Notes under the pieces: generated by a model
What the model saw: the letters and a program-made list of their open reading frames with translations, nothing else
The model's database searches: none
What the model was told of the DNA's origin: nothing
Made by a program: the position numbers and the translations under genes
Shown: positions 26,482-35,642 of the stretch, one piece after another
Numbering within the stretch: position 1 is the first letter of the stretch
Layout of the letters: every line of letters starts with the position of its first letter
Assembly (NCBI GenBank): GCA_964541755.1
Contig: CAZIRF010000001.1
Span: forward strand, 62,001-126,000
From: CAZIRF01 sp964541755
GTDB taxonomy: Bacteria; Spirochaetota; Spirochaetia; Treponematales; Breznakiellaceae
Reading direction: 5' to 3'
DNA length: 64,000 nucleotides

Positions 26482-28179
26482 TTAATGATAAACAACAGTT
26501 TTCGTCAACTCTCCTGCCAACCAGGTCTCTGTCTTCGTTTTTTCTCCATATTGCCAATAATGTGCTTCGCCATGTTTCAAATCATCAAGATAATTCATCA
26601 TTATTTCCATACTGCCATCCTGCCCATACCATTCCCACTGGCCCTGTTGCTTGTCTCCCTCATAATTACCGGTCACAAGCAGCGATCCATCCAGGGCATA
26701 TTCATTGTAGACTCCCTTTCGCTGCCCTGCAGAATAGACAGTGGACGTGGAAAGTTGGCCATTTTCATGAAACATCTCACGCGCACCTTCCAAAAGTCCA
26801 TTCACATAAGACGCACGATACAAGACGGTTCCATCAATCTCAAGAACTATTTCCCCATTCCCTTCAGACACGGTAGCACTATCATCGGCGTCTCGAAATT
26901 CGACAAGCAACTCTTTCCCGTCGACATATTCATATACCATACTCACACTGCCATCATCGTAAAATCGTGTCCAACGCCCGGTTTTTCTTCCTTCAACAAG
27001 CGGACCCATTAAGCGAGGGTTTCCGTTCGGATAATGCTCCATAAAGGTACCATTGCCCCCTTCTACCAGTATCTCCGCTCCATTGCGCTGGAAAAGAATG
27101 CGCTGTTCGCCATCAATATATTCAAACGCCATGGTGAGATTTCCCGAATGGTCCCAATTCATATATTCGCCAGACAATTCACCATTATCGTAGGTATACA
27201 ATCCAATACGCTGCCCGTCCTGGTCGAACTCTTCCCAAGGCCCATCCTGCACATCATTCTTCATATTGCCCGAGCGGGACAGCTGGCCATTGGGGTGATA
27301 GTCCTTCCAGGGGCCATTCCGGCGATCCCAGACAAACAGTCCTTCACTTTCCACCGTCCCGTCTTCATACCAAGTCTTCCATATCCCGTTACGCAAACCG
27401 GCCTTCCAGGCAAGCTCTGTTTTCTTCTGGCCATTTTCGTAATACTCGAAAGAAAGGCCCTCCCGCAAGCCTTTTTTGAATAATCGTTGTGCTTCGACGC
27501 TTCCAGACTCATACCAGTACGTCCACATCCCATGGGGTTCATGCCAACTGGTTAAACCTTCATATCGTTTGTTTCCATTTTCATATACATCCGAAACCAC
27601 TTCGCTGCTGTTGAGTGAAACCCATCCAAAAAACACAATGACAAGTGCAAGAGGCGCAGACAGAAGGATGGTTTTTTTAATCGGGTACGATTGCGGTAAA
27701 TCAATGCTGTCAGCAGTATCTGCCTGTTGGGGGACCGACTCATTCACGCTGTCTTTTTTAACCGAAAACTTCCAGGCAGACCAAATTGCAAACGCGTAAT
27801 ACAGGACATCTATCGCTTGGAACGATTCACTCATAATTACAGGGATTTGCTTCAATCGCAGATCAAGGATATGATCCAGAAAACTTCCGCCAACCTCAAA
27901 AAGGTAGAACCCCACTTGTGACAGATAATTTCCCAAAAGACAGCCGAACAGCGCAAAAATCGCCGAAATAAATCGATACAGGGTACTTTCCCCGTGGCCA
28001 AAAAAGCGCACCGAAAATCCGACAACAAGGCCAACGGCTATTGCCATATACCCCATTTGATATTTGATTGCTACAGTAATCAAAGCCCAAAGGACTGCCG
28101 AAATTATGGCGGCATCCAAGCCACCCAGTACACCAAAAAACAAATGAGGGCGTTTCTTGCTCTCGAAACTACTTTCCAT
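26482..28179 (-). CDS. Membrane protein with a long MORN_2-type repeat domain
   Basis: 565 residues. The first 215 residues hold about five hydrophobic segments, including a glycine-rich block GYMAIAVGLVVGFSVRFFGH. From about residue 205 onward the protein is made of roughly 15 repeats of the pattern YxxGxxxxxxxYxxGxxxGxWxxW (examples GIWKTWYEDG, GPWKDYHPNGQL, GRWTRFYDDGS). Similar repeats occur in YwqK-type antitoxins and in membrane-bound MORN proteins, and no enzymatic role is evident. AAGGAG stands 6 bases before ATG 28179. It is in the same direction as, and 73 bases after, the DHH gene. Confidence 0.8.
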   Translation of the reverse strand: MESSFESKKRPHLFFGVLGGLDAAIISAVLWALITVAIKYQMGYMAIAVGLVVGFSVRFFGHGESTLYRFISAIFALFGCLLGNYLSQVGFYLFEVGGSFLDHILDLRLKQIPVIMSESFQAIDVLYYAFAIWSAWKFSVKKDSVNESVPQQADTADSIDLPQSYPIKKTILLSAPLALVIVFFGWVSLNSSEVVSDVYENGNKRYEGLTSWHEPHGMWTYWYESGSVEAQRLFKKGLREGLSFEYYENGQKKTELAWKAGLRNGIWKTWYEDGTVESEGLFVWDRRNGPWKDYHPNGQLSRSGNMKNDVQDGPWEEFDQDGQRIGLYTYDNGELSGEYMNWDHSGNLTMAFEYIDGEQRILFQRNGAEILVEGGNGTFMEHYPNGNPRLMGPLVEGRKTGRWTRFYDDGSVSMVYEYVDGKELLVEFRDADDSATVSEGNGEIVLEIDGTVLYRASYVNGLLEGAREMFHENGQLSTSTVYSAGQRKGVYNEYALDGSLLVTGNYEGDKQQGQWEWYGQDGSMEIMMNYLDDLKHGEAHYWQYGEKTKTETWLAGELTKTVVYH

Positions 28180-28252
28180 ACATGGCTCCTTTTAATACTT
28201 TCAGTTTATCAAAGCTGTTTCATACCATCGAACGAATTACCGCATTTATTTC

Positions 28253-30400
28253 TCACGAATAATCTGCAAGAAGCGCGTGCAGGCCTTCCAGTATTTTTTG
28301 CAGATAGTCCTCCGGCTGCGCCACATCTGATACCTTGCAGCGAAAGGCCACTGCGCCGGCGTGGCCTCCCCCATCTTTCATACCAAGGATTTCAAGGACA
28401 TTCCGCAGGTCGACCCCGGTCCAATTGGCGGCACGGCGCAGGCGAAACTGGAGCAATGCGGAATCATTATCCCCCTCGCAATACCCGGCAAAACCAAGCT
28501 TCCCGGAGGATTCTGCCATGCTGTTTGCCAAGATTTTTATGGCCGACAGAACCGTCTTCGAGCCCCATTTTCCTGCGAGGTTCAAATACTCTTGGCTATT
28601 CAAAAAGATCCACTGTAACGAATCTTCCCGTACAATACCATCTTCCATTATTGCCAGGCAGCTTTTTTCCTCGTCCGATAATTCCACAAGGGTATTGAAG
28701 ACTTGTTCTTTGGTAGCCATGTTCCCGCTTCCATGAATGGTTTGCATGCTCAAGATCTTTTCGAGTTTTCGAGTGTACAGATGATAAAACCAATGAACCC
28801 GCCGGCTCTTGAGGTACTTGCCCATGCCGGAATCCCCGATCATCCCCCCGAGAACAGCCAACACAATATTTCGACTGAACAAGTCCTTGATATTTTCTTT
28901 TCGCAGAACATCCGGCTTTGCAGCCAATTTGAACAAGAACAGTGCAATGATTTCGCAGGTGCTGGAGGCTTCCATCACAAGACTCAAACCCTCGTCTCCA
29001 GAGAGATCGCAGTCTGCCTCCAGGTGGTGGTCAAATTCCACAAGGGGTGTTTTCTGTTTGGTTCTCAAAGTATCCATCACCTCCCGGCCATCTATCATGT
29101 CGCCCTTGGGGGTGTCGAGCAAAATCATTGCGTCCGGATAGCCTTCGGACTCCCTGTCAATTATCTTGACTTGATTGAAGCTGCAGATATCCGCCATGAA
29201 CGAGAGGTTGGAAGGAAATGGTTGCGTCAAAAAAAGCTGCACCTGCTTGTTGAATTTTCGCAGGAGCAAGGCAAAGGCAACCATGGAAGAGAAGCAATCT
29301 TCATCGGGATTTTTATGCCCGAATATCAAGAAGCTTTCACGCTCCTGTATCAATCGCAAGAGGGCATCCAAAATGAAATTTCTCTGTGGCAAAGAATCAA
29401 TCGCCCGTTTTGCCCGCGGAGTAAAGCTGGGTTGAAGGGTATCCACTGGCAAAAGCACTACGCCGTCCCTTCCATTTTCCTTCGCCTCATACAAGGCCCT
29501 GTCCGCACGATCAAGCAAATCCCGTGCAACAGCATCCCCGGCTTGCAAGCAGGCGAGCCCGATAGAGCAGCTTATGTTCAAATTCGGGAACTCGGGGAAG
29601 TGCAGGGAACGCAGTGCGGAGCAAAGCCTTTGACAAATCGCGTGCGCGGCTACAGGAGGACGCGGCAGGACAAAACAGAATTCATCCCCTCCATACCGCA
29701 CCAAAATATCATCCTTGTGAAAAACCTGTTTCATCACCTCGGCTATCCGGACAATAATGCGGTCGCAAAAGGTCGGGCCGTATTGGGCATTCAAAGACCC
29801 GAAGTGATCGAGGTCAAACATGGCGACACAGAGGGTCTGGCCATCCCGCTGGGCGCTGGTAAGTTTGCTGTCGAGGCTTTCATCCAGATAACGGCGGTTG
29901 AAAAGACCGGTAGCTTCATCACTAACAGCGCGCCTTCTGGCCTCATCACCCCAGCGAACCATCTGGGACAGGAAGGAGCCGGTATTCAAAAGCCGGGAGG
30001 ATGATATCTCCAACATTCGCTGCAGGATACGGCTCGCAAGCTCGGGTCGTTCCCGAATAAGCGCCTCAAAATCATCGTCGGAAAGCGAAAGGCACAAGAC
30101 CTTGTCAATTGCGGTACATGAGGCAGAACGAAAAGCTTGCTCAATAATGGCCATCTCGCCAAAGAATGCACCGGGTTCCAAGCGGGCCAATTCTATAGAT
30201 TCTCCGCCAGAACCGACCATACTAACCAGAACGTGCCCCTCTGCCAAAATGAACAGTTCATGTCCCTCATCGCCCTCGTTAAAAAGAATCTCCCCAGGCT
30301 TGAGATTCTTCCGGCAGATCTTCGACGCCAACCAGGACAGATCATCCGGGGGCAGCGAGTTGAAAAGGGCAATTCCTGCGAGCAAGTGTTCGATATTCAT
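28253..30400 (-). CDS. cNMP-binding, GGDEF and DHH/DHHA1 phosphoesterase fusion protein
   Basis: 715 residues with three parts. A cyclic-nucleotide-binding domain (1-135) has GELFILAEG-like and PGAFFGEMAII segments. A GGDEF domain (150-320) has intact YGGDEF (236-241) and FDLDHF metal residues (Asp196). DHH and DHHA1 domains (350-710) have HKNPDEDCFSS (362), the DT at 429-430, the DHH triplet 457-459 and GGGHAGA (677-683). DHH/DHHA1 enzymes hydrolyse oligoribonucleotides, pAp or c-di-AMP. GdpP joins a degenerate GGDEF to DHH but carries PAS and membrane segments, so this layout is different. It could make c-di-GMP and degrade another nucleotide under control of cAMP or cGMP. Its start overlaps the preceding GGDEF gene by four bases. 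Confidence 0.92.
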   Translation of the reverse strand: MNIEHLLAGIALFNSLPPDDLSWLASKICRKNLKPGEILFNEGDEGHELFILAEGHVLVSMVGSGGESIELARLEPGAFFGEMAIIEQAFRSASCTAIDKVLCLSLSDDDFEALIRERPELASRILQRMLEISSSRLLNTGSFLSQMVRWGDEARRRAVSDEATGLFNRRYLDESLDSKLTSAQRDGQTLCVAMFDLDHFGSLNAQYGPTFCDRIIVRIAEVMKQVFHKDDILVRYGGDEFCFVLPRPPVAAHAICQRLCSALRSLHFPEFPNLNISCSIGLACLQAGDAVARDLLDRADRALYEAKENGRDGVVLLPVDTLQPSFTPRAKRAIDSLPQRNFILDALLRLIQERESFLIFGHKNPDEDCFSSMVAFALLLRKFNKQVQLFLTQPFPSNLSFMADICSFNQVKIIDRESEGYPDAMILLDTPKGDMIDGREVMDTLRTKQKTPLVEFDHHLEADCDLSGDEGLSLVMEASSTCEIIALFLFKLAAKPDVLRKENIKDLFSRNIVLAVLGGMIGDSGMGKYLKSRRVHWFYHLYTRKLEKILSMQTIHGSGNMATKEQVFNTLVELSDEEKSCLAIMEDGIVREDSLQWIFLNSQEYLNLAGKWGSKTVLSAIKILANSMAESSGKLGFAGYCEGDNDSALLQFRLRRAANWTGVDLRNVLEILGMKDGGGHAGAVAFRCKVSDVAQPEDYLQKILEGLHALLADYS

Positions 30401-31398
30401 TTTCGATCCTCCGGGAAGAGGATGAGGGAGCCTCCATGGGCACGCGCATAGAGGGGAAGGTCTTCGCTGGATGCAATAAGCTCGTGGATGGTCTTGCCAT
30501 GTTCGGGATACAGAGCCAAGCCAAAACTGCTTCGCAAGTGTGGCGGTTTTAGCGTAGCGTCATCAGATCCCAAGGCAGACGTCAAATCCAGCTGAGACAG
30601 TATCTTCTGTATTTTTTTAGCGAAGGACACCAGGCCCGATCGGTCTGTCTCCTCAAGGACAATTGCCATTTCATTTCCCATATACCGTACAATACGGGTA
30701 TTTGAAGGGCAGGTTTTTTCCAGGGCTCTGGCAATTAGCACCAAGGAATTATCGCCGGCTTCGTGCCCAAAACGATCATTGATATCCTTGAAGTTGTCCG
30801 GCTTCAACATTAGCAAGCCCACACCCTCGCGCAAGGCAATATCAAGTTGTTCGCGCAACCAGGCTTGATTATACAAAGCAGTGAGTTTGTCGCCATAGAC
30901 CTGTCGTTTCAATTCCCGAACCCACGGGGAGTTTTCCTTGACCAGCGTGTTGGCGTTACGAATGCGGGAAGAGATGACCCTCAAGAAATTACGCAGTATT
31001 CGCGCACCTATTTCCGGGCGTTCTCCAAGAGCAACATTCAAGTCCAGACCATCACCAGGAAAAGCAAGCAATCGGCAGGGCCCCTCACAATGGGCCAGGG
31101 CAGACCACTGTGTTCCGGTAAAGAACTCCATCTCGCCAAAACTGTCGCCGGCCACATACTCGGCCAGGAGAGCCCGGTCATCCTCTGCACGGACGACAAC
31201 AGACCCGCTCATAACGATATAGAGGCAAAGGGCGTGGGTTCGGGGGGAAAACACATTCATGGCATCCGGCATTTCCAGAAGGGAACAACGGGAAGCCAGA
31301 TAGGTCACATCCTCGCTTGAAAGAGAGGAGAACAGCCGGGTTTTCTGCAACGCGCCAATTGCCTCGGCTCGTTCCTTGTCTGCATCGGAACGGTTCAT
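30397..31398 (-). CDS. cNMP-binding protein with degenerate GGDEF domain
   Basis: 333 residues from ATG 31398, which has GAGGAAG upstream. A longer reading to 31497 would run into the hairpin element and is rejected. The N-terminal cNMP-binding domain has LYIVMSGSVVV and AGDSFGEMEFF. The GGDEF-like domain keeps LTALYNQAWLREQLD and DINDRFGHEAGDNSL, but the active-site motif is YMGNEM in place of GGDEF, so cyclase activity is unlikely. A sensor or adaptor role is more probable. The stop overlaps the start of the fusion gene (ATGA), so the two proteins are co-translated and may partner. Confidence 0.88.
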   Translation of the reverse strand: MNRSDADKERAEAIGALQKTRLFSSLSSEDVTYLASRCSLLEMPDAMNVFSPRTHALCLYIVMSGSVVVRAEDDRALLAEYVAGDSFGEMEFFTGTQWSALAHCEGPCRLLAFPGDGLDLNVALGERPEIGARILRNFLRVISSRIRNANTLVKENSPWVRELKRQVYGDKLTALYNQAWLREQLDIALREGVGLLMLKPDNFKDINDRFGHEAGDNSLVLIARALEKTCPSNTRIVRYMGNEMAIVLEETDRSGLVSFAKKIQKILSQLDLTSALGSDDATLKPPHLRSSFGLALYPEHGKTIHELIASSEDLPLYARAHGGSLILFPEDRK

Positions 31399-31445
31399 AC
31401 TTCCTCTTTTGCCCATAAATACCGGTTCGAATATTTTACAATACA

Positions 31446-31597
31446 GTGAGGATCTTTCAAAACTCGGTGTGTTTTGAAGGAGCAAGCTAGAATGCAAGCT
31501 GATAAATAAACCACATATCTATATATAATAATGATATGTAGATTATTCACCTAAGAAGAAATTTCAAAAAATTACCAATTTTTGAAATTTCCTCCAG
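31446..31597 (+). repeat. Three-hairpin intergenic element, copy B
   Basis: It has the same order as copy A. A hairpin with arms CTTTCAAAAC and GTTTTGAAGG (31454-31480) comes first, then a weak AT-rich stem around ACATATCT, then a strong stem GAAATTTCAAAAA / TTTTTGAAATTTC (31558-31570, 31579-31591). Identity with copy A is clearest at GTGAGG.TCT.TCAAAACTC and at TTC.CC.AAGA before the last stem. Stem 3 differs in sequence but pairs in both copies, so the fold rather than the exact sequence is kept. Confidence 0.78.
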
Positions 31598-31710
31598 TGG
31601 CTTGATTATATAGCTTGGTCTATACTATGTCCAATCGTCAAGGAGAAAGCCACCATCACGGCTTTCGTACTTACGACACAAGTACACGGAGATCAAGGAG
31701 CTACACTATC

Positions 31711-32796
31711 ATGAAAAGCCAAAAGGCAAAGGGCCCCTGGATTCACCGTGCGACGATACGGCTCCTCACCGTCGTCTTTGGCGTCCTCATATACTGGGTC
31801 CTCGGGTTCATTGTAAACGACATCGGGTCAATTGCCGGCCCGCTCTACAGCGACATTGAAAAAGCGTACATCGATGACAAGCTCGTGGCAGAGCGCAAAA
31901 CCCTTGAGGAAGAGCAGTCGGTACTTCGCACACAAATTGCCCGCAAACAGTCCGAGATGTCTCTCGTAAAGGACAACTCCGAAAATCTGCAGAAAACAGT
32001 AAATCAGCTCACAGAGCTCCACAAGGCAAGTGCATAAAAAGCACAGGTCCTGTCCGCTTCCGACCGCAAGAGCCTGAACGACAGCCTCGCCGCGTTCATC
32101 AACTCGCAGAGCGAATACCAACGGCTCAACGGCGAACTCGCGGTCCTCCTCGCAGAACAGGACCGGGTCGCCACCCACATAACAAGCGCCGAAGATACAC
32201 TCCGCCGTCAAAAAGCCCCTGCCCAAAGCGAGTATCAGCGACAGCAAGAAGCCCACGACCTCCGGCTCGCCGCATGGAAACTCCTCATCCTCGTCCCTCT
32301 CTTGATCCTGGCCATCATATTGATCGTCCTCAAGCGCACGAGTCTCTACTTCCCCTTCTTTCTCGCCAGCGCCGCAGCAACCCTCATCAAGGTCGCCCTC
32401 GTTATTCACGAGTACTTCCCCACCCGCTACTTCAAATATATTCTTATCGTCTTCTTCCTCGCTGCGATAGGTGCGGCTCTCGTTCATTTCATTCGCCAGG
32501 TTGCCGCCCCAAAAGTTCAATGGCTCATCCGCCAGTACCGCGAAGCGTATGACCGATTCCTCTGCCCAATCTGTGAATTCCCCATAAAACAGGGCCCTCG
32601 CCGTTTTCTCTTCTGGACTCGCCGCAGTGTAATCAGAACTGCACTACCCACTTCGAACGAGCGCATCGAAGCCTGTGTCTGTCCCGCTTGCGGTACTCGT
32701 CTCTACGAGGAGTGCCCCGACTGTCATAATGTCCGTCACAGCCTCTTGCCATTCTGCGAGCATTGCGGCGCCGAAAAACCATTGGACCAAGAATAA
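31711..32796 (+). pseudogene. Membrane coiled-coil protein with C-terminal zinc ribbons, interrupted by in-frame TAA
   Basis: ATG 31711 (AAGGAG about 10 bases upstream) opens a protein with a hydrophobic segment (LLTVVFGVLIYWVLGFIV) and a coiled coil. TAA at 32035-32037 is codon 109, but the same frame stays open to 32796. It continues the coiled coil (SEYQRLNGELAVLLAEQ, SEYQRQQEAHDLRLAAWK), then three hydrophobic segments, then two zinc-ribbon pairs (CPIC with CVCPAC, CPDC with CEHC). Continuity on both sides of the stop argues for a single gene with a recent mutation or readthrough. A restart at 32302 would give only the membrane and zinc part. It lies 14 bases before the UbiB-type gene. 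I know no function for it. Confidence 0.7.
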
Positions 32797-32810
32797 ACAG
32801 GGAAGAAAAG

Positions 32811-34034
32811 ATGTTCAGATGGATTAAGTTCATTCAGTTATTCAGAGAGATATTCGGGAAAAAATTGCCGGATCTGGACATGATTCAAGCACAGGGCCTC
32901 TTGTCGATGAAAATCGCCCAGACCTTCGCCCTGCGTATCGATTTTTTATCCGAACAAACCTGTACTCATTTGGCAACGCTTTATACCAAGACAACGCCAA
33001 TCGATTCCGAAGATTTCAGGGAACTCATAACCCACTATACGGACGAACACTATCTGTCCAATTTTGAATGGATAGACTCAACGCCAATCGGTTCGGCTTC
33101 TGTTGGCCAGGTGCACCGCGCACGCTTACTTGATGGAACTGAGGTGGTTATCAAGTGCATCAAACAGAACTTCAAGAAAAAATTCGAGAAGGATGTACGG
33201 GCGCTGCGGGGATTCATCAAGTTCATCATTTTCTTCTATCCCAAGCTCGCCAAAGTAGCCGACCCGGTTGGCATTCTCGAGCACATTGAAGAGTACACAC
33301 TCGCAGAATTGGATTTGAGAAATGAAATACAACATGGAGAAGTGCTACGTGATATATATGAAAAGAACATAGAGACCTTTGACCTGTCCCGTTTGAAATT
33401 CCCCAAAATATTCGATGCGCTTTCAAGCGAAAATGTCCTTGTGTCCGAATACATCGCCGGCCCCACCGCCGACGACCTCCTTTCAAACCGGCAAATGCCC
33501 TTTGAGGACATACTGGAAATTTTCCATATTCACGGGTTTTACATTTTCATCATCGGGACCTTTCACGGCGATCTCCACCCCGGCAACCTGATAGTCAAGG
33601 ATGGCTTCTTCCATTTTATCGATACCGGGGCGATTAGTCGGGTGGGCAAAAAAATACAGAAGGGTCTGTTTGAATTCATGGAAAACCTGTCTGCATACAA
33701 CTTCACTGGCTGCGCAAAATCCTTGAACAATATGGCAGACATTGAGATTGCGGGGAGGGATTACGAAAAGTACGAAGCAAAGCTCCTGGATTTGTACAAG
33801 GACTTTGCCGGCAAGACAGTGTCGGAGGTAAGCCTTACCCGCAAAATGATGGAGACTATCAAACTGGGCGTCAACTCCGGCATGGTCTTCGAGAAGGGGA
33901 TGTTCCCCATCATCAAGAGCATGATGTACCTCGACGGTATGGTACTCAAGGGCGCACCACAGACAATCCTGATGGAAGAGATGCGGCGCTTCCTTGAGGA
34001 ATTCAGACGAGCAGATGCGAAGGTGAATGTATGA
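32811..34034 (+). CDS. ABC1/UbiB-family atypical kinase
   Basis: 407 residues. The Ala-rich nucleotide loop GSASVGQVHRARL, the VVIKCIK lysine, catalytic FHGDLHPGNLIV and the metal-binding IDTG (in place of DFG) are all seen. The family KxGQ motif at the N-terminus is changed to KIAQ. UbiB proteins act in isoprenoid or quinone metabolism and lipid transport as ATPases rather than protein kinases. No quinone biosynthesis gene is close. The start overlaps nothing upstream, but the stop overlaps the CrtI-like gene by ATGA, so an isoprenoid- or lipid-linked role with that oxidoreductase is likely. There is no clear C-terminal membrane helix pair. Confidence 0.88.
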   Translation: MFRWIKFIQLFREIFGKKLPDLDMIQAQGLLSMKIAQTFALRIDFLSEQTCTHLATLYTKTTPIDSEDFRELITHYTDEHYLSNFEWIDSTPIGSASVGQVHRARLLDGTEVVIKCIKQNFKKKFEKDVRALRGFIKFIIFFYPKLAKVADPVGILEHIEEYTLAELDLRNEIQHGEVLRDIYEKNIETFDLSRLKFPKIFDALSSENVLVSEYIAGPTADDLLSNRQMPFEDILEIFHIHGFYIFIIGTFHGDLHPGNLIVKDGFFHFIDTGAISRVGKKIQKGLFEFMENLSAYNFTGCAKSLNNMADIEIAGRDYEKYEAKLLDLYKDFAGKTVSEVSLTRKMMETIKLGVNSGMVFEKGMFPIIKSMMYLDGMVLKGAPQTILMEEMRRFLEEFRRADAKVNV

Positions 34035-35500
34035 AAAAGATAATTATTGTCGGTGCGGGCCCCGGCGGACTCGCTGCAGGATTGATGCTCTCCTCTCGCG
34101 GTTTCGACGTGCATATTTACGAAAAGAACGAAAGGCCGGGTGGCCGGTCAAGACGGATATCCCTTGGAGACTATCACTTTGATCTGGGCCCCACCTTTTT
34201 GATGTACCTCGAGGTTCTCAAAGAAATATTTTCTTCCTCGGGCTTCGACCTTCATGAAGAACTCACGCTCAAGCGCTTGGACCCTTTATACAAGCTGTTC
34301 TTCCCCCAGGTGGAAATGACACTCTCCTCCGATACAAACAAGAACAGGGATCTCTACGAAGGGCTTGGCCGCGGCGCCGGCAAGGCCTATGAAAAATGGC
34401 TCATGGATCAAAAAAAGAAATTCAATGCTCTTCGCCCAATAATGGAGAAGCCCTTCCCCAGTTTCTTGAATGCCCTGAACATTGATGTCTTGAAGGCCCT
34501 GCCGCAGCTCCACCCCTTTACCTCTGTATATTCACATTTAAAGTCGTACTGCTCCCTTGAGCCCTTCATTCACTCTCTCTCGTTCCAAGCGAAATACTTG
34601 GGGATGGCTTCCTCCAAAGCCCCCTCAATTTTTACCATTCTGCCCTACCTTGAACATGCCTTGGGCTTGTACCATGTGGAAGGCGGAATCAACCGTATCC
34701 ATGATAAAATGGCCGCATTGATTGCCAAACAGGGCGGGCAGTTGCACTATGCCAGCCCGGTTACAGAAATACTTGTTGAAAACGGCATAGCGCGCGGGGT
34801 CAAACTTCACGATGGATCGGAAGATAAAGCTGATGCCGTCATTGTCAATGCAGACTTCGCCTATGCGATGACCAACTTGGTGAATACGCGACACCTTTCC
34901 AAATACACACCACGCAAGATTGCCCGCAGAAAGTATTCAATATCTACCGTAATGGTGTATCTGGGTTTGGATACGCAATATGCTTTCAATCACCATGCAT
35001 TGTATTTTTCCAAAGACTACAACAAGTACTTGAAGACCCTCGTCAAAAACGAGCTTTCTGCCGACTTGAGTTATTACCTTCACAACCCGGTCGCAAGCGA
35101 TACGAGCCTTGCCCCGCCCGGCCATTCCTGTCTCTATCTCCTTGCACCGGTCCCCAACTTGAAAGCGCCAATAAACTGGGAAGAGGTCGCACCAACGATA
35201 CGGGACTTCATGATTGACGATATTGAACGCCGCCACGGGGTGGATATTCGCTCCCACATCAAAGCGGAAAAAATTATCACCCCGAAAGATTGGGAACAGG
35301 ACGAGAACGTCTATCTTGGGGCCGTCTTCAACCTGGCCCACGGATTTAACCAGCTTCTACACAAGCGCCCGCACAACGAGTTCGAGGACATTAAAAACAT
35401 GTATCTGGTTGGCGGCGGTACCCACCCGGGGTCAGGCTTGCCCACCATCTACCAGTCGGCTTCAATTGTCTGTTCGCTGCCCTTTTTCAAGAAGGCATAG
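34031..35500 (+). CDS. CrtI-type phytoene desaturase-family FAD oxidoreductase
   Basis: 489 residues. The FAD dinucleotide fold IVGAGPGGLAAGLMLSSRG and the GGRSRR contact follow the start, and the C-terminal signature reads VGGGTHPGSGLPTIYQSA, which is diagnostic of CrtI/CrtN-like desaturases. These act on carotenoids or other polyisoprenoids. No phytoene or dehydrosqualene synthase is in the window, so the substrate may be another lipid. The overlap with the UbiB-type kinase suggests the two work together. A 142-base gap follows before the SpoA genes. Confidence 0.9.
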   Translation: MKKIIIVGAGPGGLAAGLMLSSRGFDVHIYEKNERPGGRSRRISLGDYHFDLGPTFLMYLEVLKEIFSSSGFDLHEELTLKRLDPLYKLFFPQVEMTLSSDTNKNRDLYEGLGRGAGKAYEKWLMDQKKKFNALRPIMEKPFPSFLNALNIDVLKALPQLHPFTSVYSHLKSYCSLEPFIHSLSFQAKYLGMASSKAPSIFTILPYLEHALGLYHVEGGINRIHDKMAALIAKQGGQLHYASPVTEILVENGIARGVKLHDGSEDKADAVIVNADFAYAMTNLVNTRHLSKYTPRKIARRKYSISTVMVYLGLDTQYAFNHHALYFSKDYNKYLKTLVKNELSADLSYYLHNPVASDTSLAPPGHSCLYLLAPVPNLKAPINWEEVAPTIRDFMIDDIERRHGVDIRSHIKAEKIITPKDWEQDENVYLGAVFNLAHGFNQLLHKRPHNEFEDIKNMYLVGGGTHPGSGLPTIYQSASIVCSLPFFKKA

Positions 35501-35642
35501 AAGGCCTCTGCGCAAAGGCGTAAATCCTCTACCAGTATCCTGCACTCCTTCCGGAGCTGCTGGCGAAATATTTGCAAAAAGACAAAATAGTGTTGGCGGG
35601 CAAAACAAGGCTGGAGCACAATAAAGTCACGTGGAGGAAATC

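Noticed and set aside
30397..31497. Longer N-terminus for the cNMP-GGDEF protein (start at 31497)
   Set aside because: The extension overlaps the three-hairpin element and has no ribosome site, while ATG 31398 has GAGGAAG just upstream.
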